Origin: Bacteroidales bacterium UBA3810
GTDB taxonomy: Bacteria > Bacteroidota > Bacteroidia > Bacteroidales > Paludibacteraceae
Assembly: GCA_002368645.1 (NCBI GenBank)
Contig: DFEE01000004.1
Location: forward strand, 47,539-98,911
DNA: 51,373 bases
Direction of reading: 5' to 3'
Positions 7,574 to 15,357 of this stretch are shown one piece after another; within the stretch, counting starts at the first letter, position 1, and every line of letters starts with the position of its first letter. Below the pieces are notes generated by a model. That model searched no databases and was not told the DNA's origin. It saw only the letters and a program-made list of their open reading frames with translations. The position numbers were made by a program, and so were the translations under genes.

Positions 7574-10058
7574 TCTTCTTTGTATTATTCATATTGCCGA
7601 AGTTCCAAGTCAGACTAAGACTGATATTTCGGCTATTCCAACGATTATCCGTATATTGCCAGAAACTGTCACTAAATGTGGTATTTTGTCTTGCCCGTGA
7701 GTTCAAAAGGTCTTGTACGTTCAGAGCAAGGGCCAATGTCTTGTTGAGGAATGTTTTGCGTAAACTCAAATCAATACCGTAACTATGGGAACTGGTACCT
7801 TGTGCGCGCACACGCGGAGAGCGGTAATAAGCACTGATTTGACCGGTGAAAGTCTTCGTAAACATTAAACCTATATTAATGCGGGCTGAAAACGCAAAGA
7901 TATTCTGCTCGGGAATGACTACTTGGGCATATTCTGTACCATTTAGAATTGGCGTATATGTGGCTTGGTCTAAGCGATTGTAGTAAAAACTTAAACTTGT
8001 GGTTAAATTAAGCACCTCTTTGAAGAATTTATCTTTAGCAACCAACTCTATACCGGCTTCATGCCTCTTTCCAAGGTTAATCCATGTACCTCTTAGCACC
8101 TCATTATCGCGATAGCTGATGCGTTGGGTTACATCATCGGCATAGCGGTAGAAGAGCCCTGCGCTAAGGGTGTGACGCTCCCAATGCTTGAGGTAGTTGA
8201 GTTCCACCGATGAACTGTATTGCGGGAGTAAGTTCGGGTTACCGTAAGTGATGGCAGTTGAGTCTGAAAAATCCTGACGGGGATTGATTTGATGTCCTCT
8301 CGGACGGTCTATACGGCGGGTATAATTGGCTTGCAACTCATGCCCGTTGTCGAAACTATAGTTGATATAGACACTGGGGAAGAGTTGGAAATACGATGTG
8401 TCCTGTGCCGCGGTCTCTTTTACTTCGGTGGAGTTGAAATAATCAGAAACCAAGTGCCTCCTGAAGTATTCTCCTCTAAGACCTGCTTGTACACTCAGTT
8501 TATCCCAAAATCTGGAGCCGAATGTAATGTACAAGGCATGAGTCTGCTCGTTGTTAGTAAAATCATTATAATAGGACTTTAACTGTGTTGCACGTGCGTT
8601 ACCCTCCCATGCATCAGCGTGTGTTGAGCGCCAAGCAAGGTCTGTCTGCCAGCCGGCTTCTAATTTCGTAGCATTAGTAGGCTTCCACTCGTAATCGGCT
8701 TTCAACTGCACCGTGCGGTCCATGTTCTCATTTAACTGTTCTTGTAGAGAAGTGACTGCCCCTTGTTCTTGCGTTTCATAAAACATGTCTTGATTCCAAT
8801 GGAACTGACTAAACTGCGCACTCATGGACAAGTTGTGTTGGGAGTTAATCTTAAACCGCCAATCCAACATCACATTGCCCCCTGGATGGGTGCCGGAACC
8901 TCGCTGGTTACGGTCATAAGATCTTAATAATGTGTCCGTATTGTTAGTACTCTGAGGCGCCTCATAATGCGTTATGTCATAAAGGTCATAGTGCGTCGGA
9001 GACTGATTGATATTGGAGAAAGCCCCATTGGTTTTGTCTCCCGGTACGGAGACCATACCGAAACCGCTAAGACCGATTATTGACCTATCCGTTACGTGAA
9101 AATCTAACCCTGCGCGAATAAACATACCTCCACCGCGACGATAGTTGCCGCCGCTTTTGATAAGACGAGTGGTGTCTGTAGCGCTAAAGTTATAGCGGTC
9201 ATTATACGAGGAACCATTGGACGAATGATAGTGGTAGCCGAGGTTGAAATAACCATCAACAATACCTTTTGTGAAATTGAAATTGAAACTCAGATTGGCA
9301 CTGGGAGGTGTGGTCCACGGAGCTGCTAAAGAGTAGTTAATACGCCCTGTGAGCGAACCATAATAGCCGGTATTTCGATTGACAGAAGTAACGAGGTTAA
9401 TAATACCTGCCGTTCCCTCCGGACTGTATTTGGCACTGGGGTTCGTGATGACTTCAATCTCTTTGATTGTCCCTGCGGGCATCTGTTGCAGTACATCGGC
9501 ACGGTTTTCAGCGGTCAGACCTGCAGGTTTGCCGTTAATCCATATTTCGACGGCTTCTGAGTTACGGAGACTGATATTACCTTCCTGATCCACATCAACA
9601 GAAGGGATGTTCTGTAATACATCCGTCACAGATCCTCCGGCACTGGCGATTGCCTGATCCACGGTAAAGACCTTTTTATCTAACTCAAAACGCATCTGGG
9701 AGCCTTGAGCCACAATTTCGACACCTTGTAATTCTCGTGCGGACTCGGTGAGGTAAATTTTTCCCAATTTGATAGACTCTTGATCGGCTATGTTGACAGG
9801 TCTATATACCTCTTGATACCCGACCATGGAGATGAGGACAAGATAGTTGCCTTTTTTAGCCACAGTGAGTTCAAAATTGCCATTAGAATTACTCATTGTG
9901 CCGTCTATAGGTGTTATTGAATCAGAGGCCAGTAAACTGACATTGACGAAGTCTAAAGCACCACGATTAGCGGCATCCCTAATGGAACCGCTGATAACAG
10001 TTTGAGCCGTTAAGCTTAGACTGCTGATAAGTAAACCTATGACAAGTAATAATTTCAT
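7506..10058 (-). CDS. TonB-dependent-receptor-like outer-membrane protein (OMP_b-brl_3 type)
   Basis: The 850 aa protein starts with a signal peptide (ending LTAQ). A carboxypeptidase-regulatory-like beta-sandwich follows (about 20-105; ISGSIRDAANRGALDFVNV, GNYLVLISMVGYQEVYRPV). A plug domain comes next (about 125-220; VTDVLQNIPSVDVDQEGNISLR, IEVITNPSAKYSPEGTAGIINLV), then a long barrel whose last strand ends LSLTWNFGN. A polar tail of about 28 residues follows the barrel and overlaps the PorT-like gene. No TonB box is obvious. This architecture is common in Bacteroidetes receptors without a SusD partner, and none is present here. The ligand is unknown. It lies just after aroQ. Confidence 0.85.
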   Translation of the reverse strand: MKLLLVIGLLISSLSLTAQTVISGSIRDAANRGALDFVNVSLLASDSITPIDGTMSNSNGNFELTVAKKGNYLVLISMVGYQEVYRPVNIADQESIKLGKIYLTESARELQGVEIVAQGSQMRFELDKKVFTVDQAIASAGGSVTDVLQNIPSVDVDQEGNISLRNSEAVEIWINGKPAGLTAENRADVLQQMPAGTIKEIEVITNPSAKYSPEGTAGIINLVTSVNRNTGYYGSLTGRINYSLAAPWTTPPSANLSFNFNFTKGIVDGYFNLGYHYHSSNGSSYNDRYNFSATDTTRLIKSGGNYRRGGGMFIRAGLDFHVTDRSIIGLSGFGMVSVPGDKTNGAFSNINQSPTHYDLYDITHYEAPQSTNNTDTLLRSYDRNQRGSGTHPGGNVMLDWRFKINSQHNLSMSAQFSQFHWNQDMFYETQEQGAVTSLQEQLNENMDRTVQLKADYEWKPTNATKLEAGWQTDLAWRSTHADAWEGNARATQLKSYYNDFTNNEQTHALYITFGSRFWDKLSVQAGLRGEYFRRHLVSDYFNSTEVKETAAQDTSYFQLFPSVYINYSFDNGHELQANYTRRIDRPRGHQINPRQDFSDSTAITYGNPNLLPQYSSSVELNYLKHWERHTLSAGLFYRYADDVTQRISYRDNEVLRGTWINLGKRHEAGIELVAKDKFFKEVLNLTTSLSFYYNRLDQATYTPILNGTEYAQVVIPEQNIFAFSARINIGLMFTKTFTGQISAYYRSPRVRAQGTSSHSYGIDLSLRKTFLNKTLALALNVQDLLNSRARQNTTFSDSFWQYTDNRWNSRNISLSLTWNFGNMNNTKKNEKMANSNSMSDSYYSGEGADE

Positions 10059-10059
10059 G

Positions 10060-10497
10060 TTAATGCTTGGTCAAAATGTGTGCCACAGCTTCTTTGTAGC
10101 CATTGACTCCATGACCGATAATGGTATAAGAGCATAAGTCCGAAAGGAGACTTTGATGTCTAAATGCTTCTCGCCCTAAGATATTGCTGATGTGAACTTC
10201 GACTACGGGTATTGCCTGTTCTACCACATATTCTACGGCATCACGGAGCGCAACAGAGGTGTGCCCGTAACCGCCCGGGTTAATGATTACACCATCTACG
10301 CGATTGATCTCAACAGCCTGCTGGAGAAGGTCAATAAGAACTCCCTCGTGGTTGGTTTGCTCGTAATGGAAAAATACATCCGGCCATGTTTGTTGGATGT
10401 CAATGAGTAGTGACTCCATAGACATGGCACCATAAATCTTGGGACTCCGTTTGCCGAGCAAATTGAGGTTAGGACCGTTGAGAATGAGTATTTTCAT
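10060..10497 (-). CDS. aroQ: type II 3-dehydroquinate dehydratase AroQ
   Basis: AroQ converts 3-dehydroquinate to 3-dehydroshikimate in the shikimate pathway, as a cytoplasmic dodecamer. The 145 aa length fits. Signature motifs are ILNGPNLNLLGKRSPKIYG at the N-terminus with the catalytic Tyr/Arg loop, INPGGYGHTSVALRDAV, VEVHISNILGREAFRHQS with the catalytic His, and IIGHGVNGYKEAV at the end. Its ATG shares one base with the rho stop (TGATG), so translation is probably coupled to rho. That gene neighbourhood has no obvious metabolic logic. Confidence 0.95.
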   Translation of the reverse strand: MKILILNGPNLNLLGKRSPKIYGAMSMESLLIDIQQTWPDVFFHYEQTNHEGVLIDLLQQAVEINRVDGVIINPGGYGHTSVALRDAVEYVVEQAIPVVEVHISNILGREAFRHQSLLSDLCSYTIIGHGVNGYKEAVAHILTKH

Positions 10498-12383
10498 CAG
10501 ATGCGTTCCCCATTAACCACCAACAAGAATTGCTCGTTATTGTCGGTTCGTTCCATAAAGGATTTCAGTTTCTCCATCGCCTCAACGCCATTCATGTCGG
10601 ATAGTTGTTTTCTAATCATCCACATCCTGCTCAGTACATCCGGCGGGAGCAATAAATCGTCACGTCGAGTGGAGGATGCAGGAATATCTACAGCGGGGAA
10701 TATACGCTTATTGCTAAGTTTGCGGTCAAGTTGCAGTTCCATATTACCGGTACCTTTAAATTCCTCAAAGATAAGGTCGTCCATTTTAGAACCGGTTTCA
10801 GTCAAAGCTGTAGCAATAATAGTTAGAGAACCTCCGTTTTCAATATTACGGGCTGCACCGAAGAATCGCTTGGGTTTGTGCAATGCCTGTGCTTCTACAC
10901 CACCGCTAAGTACTTTACCAGAGGCGGGTGCTACCGTGTTATAGGCTCGAGCCAAACGGGTAATGGAGTCGAGTAGAATAACGACATCATGACCGGACTC
11001 AACAAGACGCTTGGCTTTCTCATGTACGATATTAGCGACCTTAACATGATTCTCTGCTGGTTCGTCAAATGTGGAGGCTATCACTTCTGCATTCACGCTA
11101 CGTGCCATGTCAGTCACTTCTTCCGGACGCTCGTCTATAAGCAGGATAATCATATATACTTCCGGATGGTTGGCGGCAATAGCATTGGCTATCTCCTTAA
11201 GCAATACGGTTTTACCGGTCTTCGGTTGTGCTACAATCAATCCGCGTTGCCCTTTTCCGATAGGGGCAAACAAATCTATGATGCGAACAGAAAGCGGGTC
11301 GGAGCCATCGCCTTTGCAGAGCTTAAATTTCTCATCAGGGAAAAGAGGTGTTAAGTTCTCAAAAGCCGTTCTGTGCTTCGCCAATTCCGGAGCGAGACCA
11401 TTAATCCGTATCACTTTGTCCATTGGGAAATATTTATCCGTTTCACGATTAATGCGGATAGTACATTCCACTGTATCGCCATTTTTAAGACCGTATTGGC
11501 GAATCTGTTGTTGGCTGATATAAACATCATCGGGTGAACTGAGGTAATTATAGTCTGCGCTGCGTAGAAAACCATAACCATCTGCTGCACATTCCAATGT
11601 GCCCATCGCAATCACGTTTTCACCGATATCAAGCAGCGCCTCTTGTTCTCCGTTTTGTTCGCTTGCAGGAGTCTCCTCGGTCTCGTTTTCATCAAGGTTG
11701 CTACTTTCTTCTTCCCCACGTGCTGCAGCCATCTTGGCAGCAATGGCTTCCGCTTCTGCCATAATTTCTGTTTTCGTTTTGCGGCTACGTTTTTTGCTTT
11801 TGCCCTGATTTTCTTTCTCAGGAGCGGTCTCTAATTCAGTTTTTACAACCGGCTCCTCAATAGGAGCAACAGGTGCCGTCTCAGCAACCGGTTGGGGCGT
11901 TTTAGCTTTACGCCCTCTTTTTTTCGTGGTAATTTGTTCCGTAATAGGCTGCTCTGGGGCATCGGTCAACGGTAGTGCAATTTGGGTGTCAGGATTAAGT
12001 AACGGCTTGCGTGCCTCAACGGCTTTAACGGTTTTATTGGCCTTATGTTGGTTAGCGTCTAATTGCTCTTGCATGGCGTCAATCTGTTCATTTTCAGAGC
12101 CTACAGTTGCCACTACTCGTTCTGCTTTCAGGTTATTGGTATTTACTTTTTCGGGTGCGGCTTTATGTAAACGAACACGCTCGCGCTTTTCTCCTTTTAA
12201 ACGAATACGCTGGTTCTCCTTTTCTTCTACAACGGCAGCTCGTTGGTCGGCCTGTGCATCCAAGATACCGTAGATGATGTCCATTTGTTGTTCGTTCTTC
12301 TTCAGTTTCATACCCAAAGAGAGCGCAATCTCTCTTACCTCTTCGAGCGACATGCGCTCAAGTTTACTTTTGTCGTATTGCAT
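10497..12383 (-). CDS. rho: transcription termination factor Rho
   Basis: Rho is the hexameric RNA helicase that terminates transcription. The 628 aa protein is longer than E. coli Rho (419 aa). Residues 1-45 form the N-terminal helical domain. About 45-250 is a charged, Pro/Glu/Lys-rich, probably disordered insert. About 255-330 is the cold-shock RNA-binding domain (GTLECAADGYGFLRS). The ATPase core has Walker A QPKTGKT (Lys391), Walker B VVILLDSITRLARAYN, the Q-loop SGGVEAQALHKPKRFFGAARN, and the C-terminal SSTRRDDLLLPPDVLSRMW. Large N-terminal inserts are known for Bacteroidetes Rho proteins. A consensus promoter lies upstream of the ATG. Confidence 0.97.
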   Translation of the reverse strand: MQYDKSKLERMSLEEVREIALSLGMKLKKNEQQMDIIYGILDAQADQRAAVVEEKENQRIRLKGEKRERVRLHKAAPEKVNTNNLKAERVVATVGSENEQIDAMQEQLDANQHKANKTVKAVEARKPLLNPDTQIALPLTDAPEQPITEQITTKKRGRKAKTPQPVAETAPVAPIEEPVVKTELETAPEKENQGKSKKRSRKTKTEIMAEAEAIAAKMAAARGEEESSNLDENETEETPASEQNGEQEALLDIGENVIAMGTLECAADGYGFLRSADYNYLSSPDDVYISQQQIRQYGLKNGDTVECTIRINRETDKYFPMDKVIRINGLAPELAKHRTAFENLTPLFPDEKFKLCKGDGSDPLSVRIIDLFAPIGKGQRGLIVAQPKTGKTVLLKEIANAIAANHPEVYMIILLIDERPEEVTDMARSVNAEVIASTFDEPAENHVKVANIVHEKAKRLVESGHDVVILLDSITRLARAYNTVAPASGKVLSGGVEAQALHKPKRFFGAARNIENGGSLTIIATALTETGSKMDDLIFEEFKGTGNMELQLDRKLSNKRIFPAVDIPASSTRRDDLLLPPDVLSRMWMIRKQLSDMNGVEAMEKLKSFMERTDNNEQFLLVVNGERI

Positions 12384-12433
12384 AAAAAATGTATTTTTCG
12401 GAAATAATCAGAGGATATCTCTTAAATCGGCTG

Positions 12434-12465
12434 CAAAATTATATAAAAAAAATGATATTTGCAAG
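12434..12465 (-). promoter_or_regulatory. promoter of the rho operon
   Basis: On the minus strand CTTG (12462-12465) and TAATTTTG (12434-12441) are 20 nt apart. The rho ATG lies about 50 nt further on. The -33 box deviates from TTTG at one base. Confidence 0.7.
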
Positions 12466-12490
12466 AAAAATGAAAAAAAAATGAAAATTA

Positions 12491-12522
12491 TTTGCACAAT
12501 TCACAATTTTTTGCTAATTTTG
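12491..12522 (+). promoter_or_regulatory. promoter of rpmB-rpmG-DUF4295
   Basis: TTTG at 12491-12494 and TAATTTTG at 12515-12522 are 20 nt apart. It is divergent from the rho promoter, with about 25 nt between the two -33 boxes. Confidence 0.8.
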
Positions 12523-12563
12523 CGCGATTTTTCGCGTTGAAATAAATTTAAATACTAAATAAA

Positions 12564-12803
12564 ATGTCTAAAATTTGTCAAATTACGGGCAAGAAAGCCC
12601 AATCAGGGTGCAATGTATCGCACTCGAAGCGCCATACCAAGCGCAGCTTCGATGTGAACTTGTTCCACAAGAAGTTCTACTGGGTAGAACAGGATTGCTG
12701 GATTTCGCTGAACGTGAGTGCAGCGGGTCTTCGTACTATTAACAAAATCGGTCTTGATGCAGCTTTGAAACAAGCTGCTGAAAAGGGTTATCTTTACGAA
12801 TAG
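12564..12803 (+). CDS. rpmB: 50S ribosomal protein L28
   Basis: The 79 aa protein has the L28 pattern: CQITGKKAQSGCNVSHSKRHTKRSF at the N-terminus (begin CQITGKKAQSGCNVSHSK), then the WISLNVSAAGLRTINKIGLD segment. It is a component of the large ribosomal subunit. It is first in an operon with L33 and the DUF4295 protein, an order typical of Bacteroidetes. The leader is short and A-rich with no Shine-Dalgarno sequence. Confidence 0.97.
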   Translation: MSKICQITGKKAQSGCNVSHSKRHTKRSFDVNLFHKKFYWVEQDCWISLNVSAAGLRTINKIGLDAALKQAAEKGYLYE

Positions 12804-12817
12804 AAAGGAGTACAACT

Positions 12818-13006
12818 ATGGCAAAGAAATCAAAAGAAGCTCGTGTACAAGTTATTCTTGAGTGCACAGAACAAAAGGCCAGCGGTATGCCCGGTATGTC
12901 TCGTTACATTACCACTAAGAACCGCAAAAACACTCCCGATCGTCTGGAGCTGATGAAGTATAACCCGATCTTGAAGAAATATACTCTTCACAAAGAGATC
13001 AAGTAA
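12818..13006 (+). CDS. rpmG: 50S ribosomal protein L33
   Basis: The 62 aa protein has the L33 features MAKKSKEARVQVILEC, SRYITTKNRKNTPDRLELMKY and NPILKKYTLHKEIK. A perfect AAAGGAG at 12804-12810 lies 7 nt before the ATG. This is unusual because most genes here lack a Shine-Dalgarno sequence. Only one Cys of the usual zinc-ribbon Cys pairs is visible, so this is a zinc-independent form. Confidence 0.97.
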   Translation: MAKKSKEARVQVILECTEQKASGMPGMSRYITTKNRKNTPDRLELMKYNPILKKYTLHKEIK

Positions 13007-13030
13007 TCAACCCTTTAATTACAGAACACT

Positions 13031-13183
13031 ATGGCAAAGAAAGCGGTTGCGACCTTGCAAACAGGTAATGCCGGTAGAACTCACTCCAAAGTTATCAAAA
13101 TGGTGAAGTCCCCTAAGACCGGTGCCTACATCTTCCAAGAAGAAGTAGTTGAAAACGAAAAAGTAAACAGTTTCTTTAAATAA
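13031..13183 (+). CDS. small conserved DUF4295 protein
   Basis: A 50-codon ORF follows rpmG and encodes a basic protein starting MAKKAVATLQTGNAGRTHSK and ending VENEKVNSFFK. A protein of this size and sequence type (DUF4295) regularly follows L28-L33 in Bacteroidetes and is probably ribosome-associated, although its role is not established. It ends just before a strong terminator. Confidence 0.88.
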   Translation: MAKKAVATLQTGNAGRTHSKVIKMVKSPKTGAYIFQEEVVENEKVNSFFK

Positions 13184-13199
13184 GAATCTTATCCTAAGG

Positions 13200-13237
13200 A
13201 ATTAGGCTTCCTGTTGTGGAAGCCTAATTTTGTTTTT
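13200..13237 (+). terminator. rho-independent terminator of the L28-L33 operon
   Basis: A perfect 12-bp stem, AATTAGGCTTCC (13200-13211) with GGAAGCCTAATT (13218-13229), has a 6-nt loop and is followed by TTGTTTTT. The next gene starts at 13241, right after it. Confidence 0.93.
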
Positions 13238-13240
13238 ATT

Positions 13241-14176
13241 ATGTTGGGCATAATCATCAATCCTAAATCCGGGAAGAAGCGTTTTCGTCATCAGCGCAGG
13301 TTTTTATTTCAATTTCTTCGCCGTCGTCATCAGCCTTTTACGTATCGTGTAACCCTTTATGCCGGTCATGCAACCGAGTTAGCGCGTGAATTGGTAGAGG
13401 GTGGATATGAGCAGTTGTTGGTCTTGGGCGGTGATGGCACTCTCAATGAAGTGGTGACGGGCATTATGGATGCCCGTATAGATGATGAGAAGCGCCAACG
13501 AATTCAAGTGGGTTTGATACCTCGTGGCACCGGTAATGATTACGGGCGCTTTTGGGGATTGACCCGTGATTTCCGAAAAGCAATAGATACTTTCTTTAGC
13601 GGTAAGCCGACACCTATTGATGTCGGGCGTCTTACCTATCAACGGAACGGAGAGGAGAAACACTACTATTTCATCAATTCGTTAGGTTTTGGTGTTGATC
13701 CGTTGTGCTGCTATTATGCCGAGCGATTGAAACCCTATATAGGTGCGCATCATGTCAACTATGTATTTGGTCTATTGAAAGCCCTTGTAGAACAACAAGT
13801 AATACCAATGTCTGTTTATGTTGACGGAAAGCACGAAGTGACGGGCGGTCTCTTTGTCATGTCATTGGCAGATGGTCCTTATAGTGGCGGTGGTATGAAA
13901 CTAAATCCTAAAGCCGATCCGCGAGATGGCATGTTGAATGGTATGTTCGTAGAGAAACCAACTTTTGGCCGGGTAATGAAAGCGTTGCCTAATCTCTTTA
14001 ACGGTAAGTTAACGGAGATAGACTTCGTTCACTCCATTGAGGGTAAAGAGGTTGAATTGAAGACAACTAAGCACTTGTTGATAGAGTGTGATGGGGTGTT
14101 GCATCACTTTATGGGCTCATGCCGTGTTGAGTGTTTGCACCATGCCATACAGTTTGTAGCTCCTAAAGACTTTTAG
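13241..14176 (+). CDS. diacylglycerol/lipid kinase family protein (DagK/YegS-like)
   Basis: The protein is predicted to phosphorylate a membrane lipid such as diacylglycerol. It carries the family motifs INPKSGKKR (nucleotide loop), VLGGDGTLNEVVTG (the GGDGT active-site motif) and IPRGTGNDYGRFWG in the N-terminal domain. The C-terminal beta-sandwich includes SLADGPYSGGGMKLNPKADP. I chose the ATG at 13241 (311 aa, MLGIIINPKSG). A longer frame beginning with TTG at 13214 would start inside the terminator stem. The last 14 nt overlap the convergent nucleotidyltransferase gene. Lipid specificity cannot be told from the sequence. Confidence 0.88.
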   Translation: MLGIIINPKSGKKRFRHQRRFLFQFLRRRHQPFTYRVTLYAGHATELARELVEGGYEQLLVLGGDGTLNEVVTGIMDARIDDEKRQRIQVGLIPRGTGNDYGRFWGLTRDFRKAIDTFFSGKPTPIDVGRLTYQRNGEEKHYYFINSLGFGVDPLCCYYAERLKPYIGAHHVNYVFGLLKALVEQQVIPMSVYVDGKHEVTGGLFVMSLADGPYSGGGMKLNPKADPRDGMLNGMFVEKPTFGRVMKALPNLFNGKLTEIDFVHSIEGKEVELKTTKHLLIECDGVLHHFMGSCRVECLHHAIQFVAPKDF

Positions 14177-14885
14177 CGAAATATTCTGCTTCGCTGAGAT
14201 GGTCGATTTTGCCAATATCCATCATCTTATAATTATAAGGTATGTGCGCGCGTATAGTTTCTTGCGGGTGGCGCTCGACTATATGCAGATAAAGGTCAAT
14301 GACGCTAAACTTCTCACGTTTCATTTCGTGCATAAACGGAAGTATGCTGGGGCTTACTACCTGCATGCCGGAAAAAGCTAATAAACGGGTATCTTGTATG
14401 TGTCCGGCGGCATTAAGTGGACGCACTTCTTTTGTGGCGATATTGGTCCAGCCGACAAGTTTATTATCTTGATTCCAACATAGATAACGCTGTGTCTGAC
14501 GTTGGCTCACTACGAGCAGCGCAAGGTCTTCAGGACAATAGGCGTCTATGACTTCCCGAATATCTATATTGGATAGGATATCAACATTGAGGGCTAAAAT
14601 AGGTTCGTCATGAAGGACTTTCATAAGTCCTCCGCCTGTCTCAAGGAGCATATCCCGTTCATCAGAGACTTTGATATCCGGATAGTTAGAACGCAGAAAG
14701 TCAATAATCATATCCGGAAAATGGTGTATATTAACGATAATGTCGCTGATACCTGCTTGGTGCAGTTTCTCAATCTGCCATTGTAGCAGCGGTTTGCCGT
14801 TGATAGGTACTAATGCTTTAGGCATTGTGTCCGTTAGGGGCTTGAGTCGTGTGCCTAAGCCCGCTGCAAAAATCATGGCTTTCAT
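14163..14885 (-). CDS. sugar nucleotidyltransferase (MurU/GlmU/RmlA-like)
   Basis: The 240 aa protein has the nucleotidyltransferase signature MIFAAGLGTRLKPLTDTMPKALVPI, with the GxGTRxxPxT loop and substrate Lys. ALNVDILSNIDIREVIDAY contains the metal-binding Asp and DIGKIDHLSEAEYF is near the C-terminus. It is the size of MurU, which makes UDP-MurNAc from MurNAc-1-phosphate in peptidoglycan recycling. Mannose- or heptose-1-phosphate guanylyltransferases of this size are the alternatives. The stop of the upstream RapZ-domain gene overlaps this start by 4 nt, so the two are co-translated. No AmgK-type kinase gene is visible beside it. Confidence 0.82.
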   Translation of the reverse strand: MKAMIFAAGLGTRLKPLTDTMPKALVPINGKPLLQWQIEKLHQAGISDIIVNIHHFPDMIIDFLRSNYPDIKVSDERDMLLETGGGLMKVLHDEPILALNVDILSNIDIREVIDAYCPEDLALLVVSQRQTQRYLCWNQDNKLVGWTNIATKEVRPLNAAGHIQDTRLLAFSGMQVVSPSILPFMHEMKREKFSVIDLYLHIVERHPQETIRAHIPYNYKMMDIGKIDHLSEAEYFAKSL

Positions 14886-15268
14886 GGTTTATCTCTGTGA
14901 ATCAGTTCAATGGTAACAGTAGGATAGTGCTGCGCAATATGTTTAGCAAGTGCCTCTGCCGAATAGACAGAGCGATGTTGTCCGCCTGTGCAGCCAAATG
15001 CGACTTGGAGATGTTCGAAGTTTCGCTCCAAAAAGCGCTCTACATGGTGGTCGATAAGCAGATAGACAGATTGCAGGAACGTAAGTATTTCGCCATCTTG
15101 CTCCAAGTAATCAATAACCGGTTGGTCAAGTCCGGTCAGTTCTTTATATTGTTCATACTTGCCCGGGTTGTGTGTGCTACGGCAATCAAAAACGTAACCT
15201 CCGCCATTGCCGGAGCGGTCTTCGGGGATGCCTTTCTTGAAACTAAAACTATAGATGGTGATTGTCAT
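14882..15268 (-). CDS. stand-alone RapZ C-terminal domain protein
   Basis: The 128 aa protein matches only the C-terminal half of RapZ: SFSFKKGIPEDRSGNGGGYV, FDCRSTHNPGKYEQY, TGLDQPVIDYL and the motif VAFGCTGGQHRSVYSAEALA. In E. coli full-length RapZ this domain binds GlcN-6-P and the GlmZ RNA. The N-terminal P-loop kinase domain is absent here. I recall Bacteroidetes relatives in which this domain is fused to a phosphotransferase-type kinase. Co-translation with a sugar nucleotidyltransferase suggests a role in amino-sugar metabolism or recycling, which is inference. Its own consensus promoter lies just upstream. Confidence 0.85.
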   Translation of the reverse strand: MTITIYSFSFKKGIPEDRSGNGGGYVFDCRSTHNPGKYEQYKELTGLDQPVIDYLEQDGEILTFLQSVYLLIDHHVERFLERNFEHLQVAFGCTGGQHRSVYSAEALAKHIAQHYPTVTIELIHRDKP

Positions 15269-15284
15269 ACTTATTTTTTTTCTG

Positions 15285-15316
15285 CAAAAATACTATATTT
15301 TGCGGATATATGCAAG
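15285..15316 (-). promoter_or_regulatory. promoter of the RapZ-domain gene
   Basis: On the minus strand CTTG (15313-15316) and TATTTTTG (15285-15292) are 20 nt apart, with the ATG 17 nt after the -7 box. It is divergent from and interleaved with the comF promoter. Confidence 0.7.
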
Positions 15317-15321
15317 AATAA

Positions 15322-15353
15322 TTTGCTTATTTCATGAAAATATCGTATTTTTG
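15322..15353 (+). promoter_or_regulatory. promoter of comF
   Basis: TTTG at 15322-15325 and TATTTTTG at 15346-15353 are 20 nt apart. The -7 box ends only 4 nt before the ATG at 15358. Transcription would therefore start at or almost at the start codon, and an upstream ATG at 15334 would not be in the message. Confidence 0.72.
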
Positions 15354-15357
15354 CAGC

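Noticed and set aside
13214..13240. N-terminal extension of the DagK-like gene from a TTG
   Set aside because: It would start inside a strong terminator stem. The ATG at 13241 gives the usual family N-terminus.
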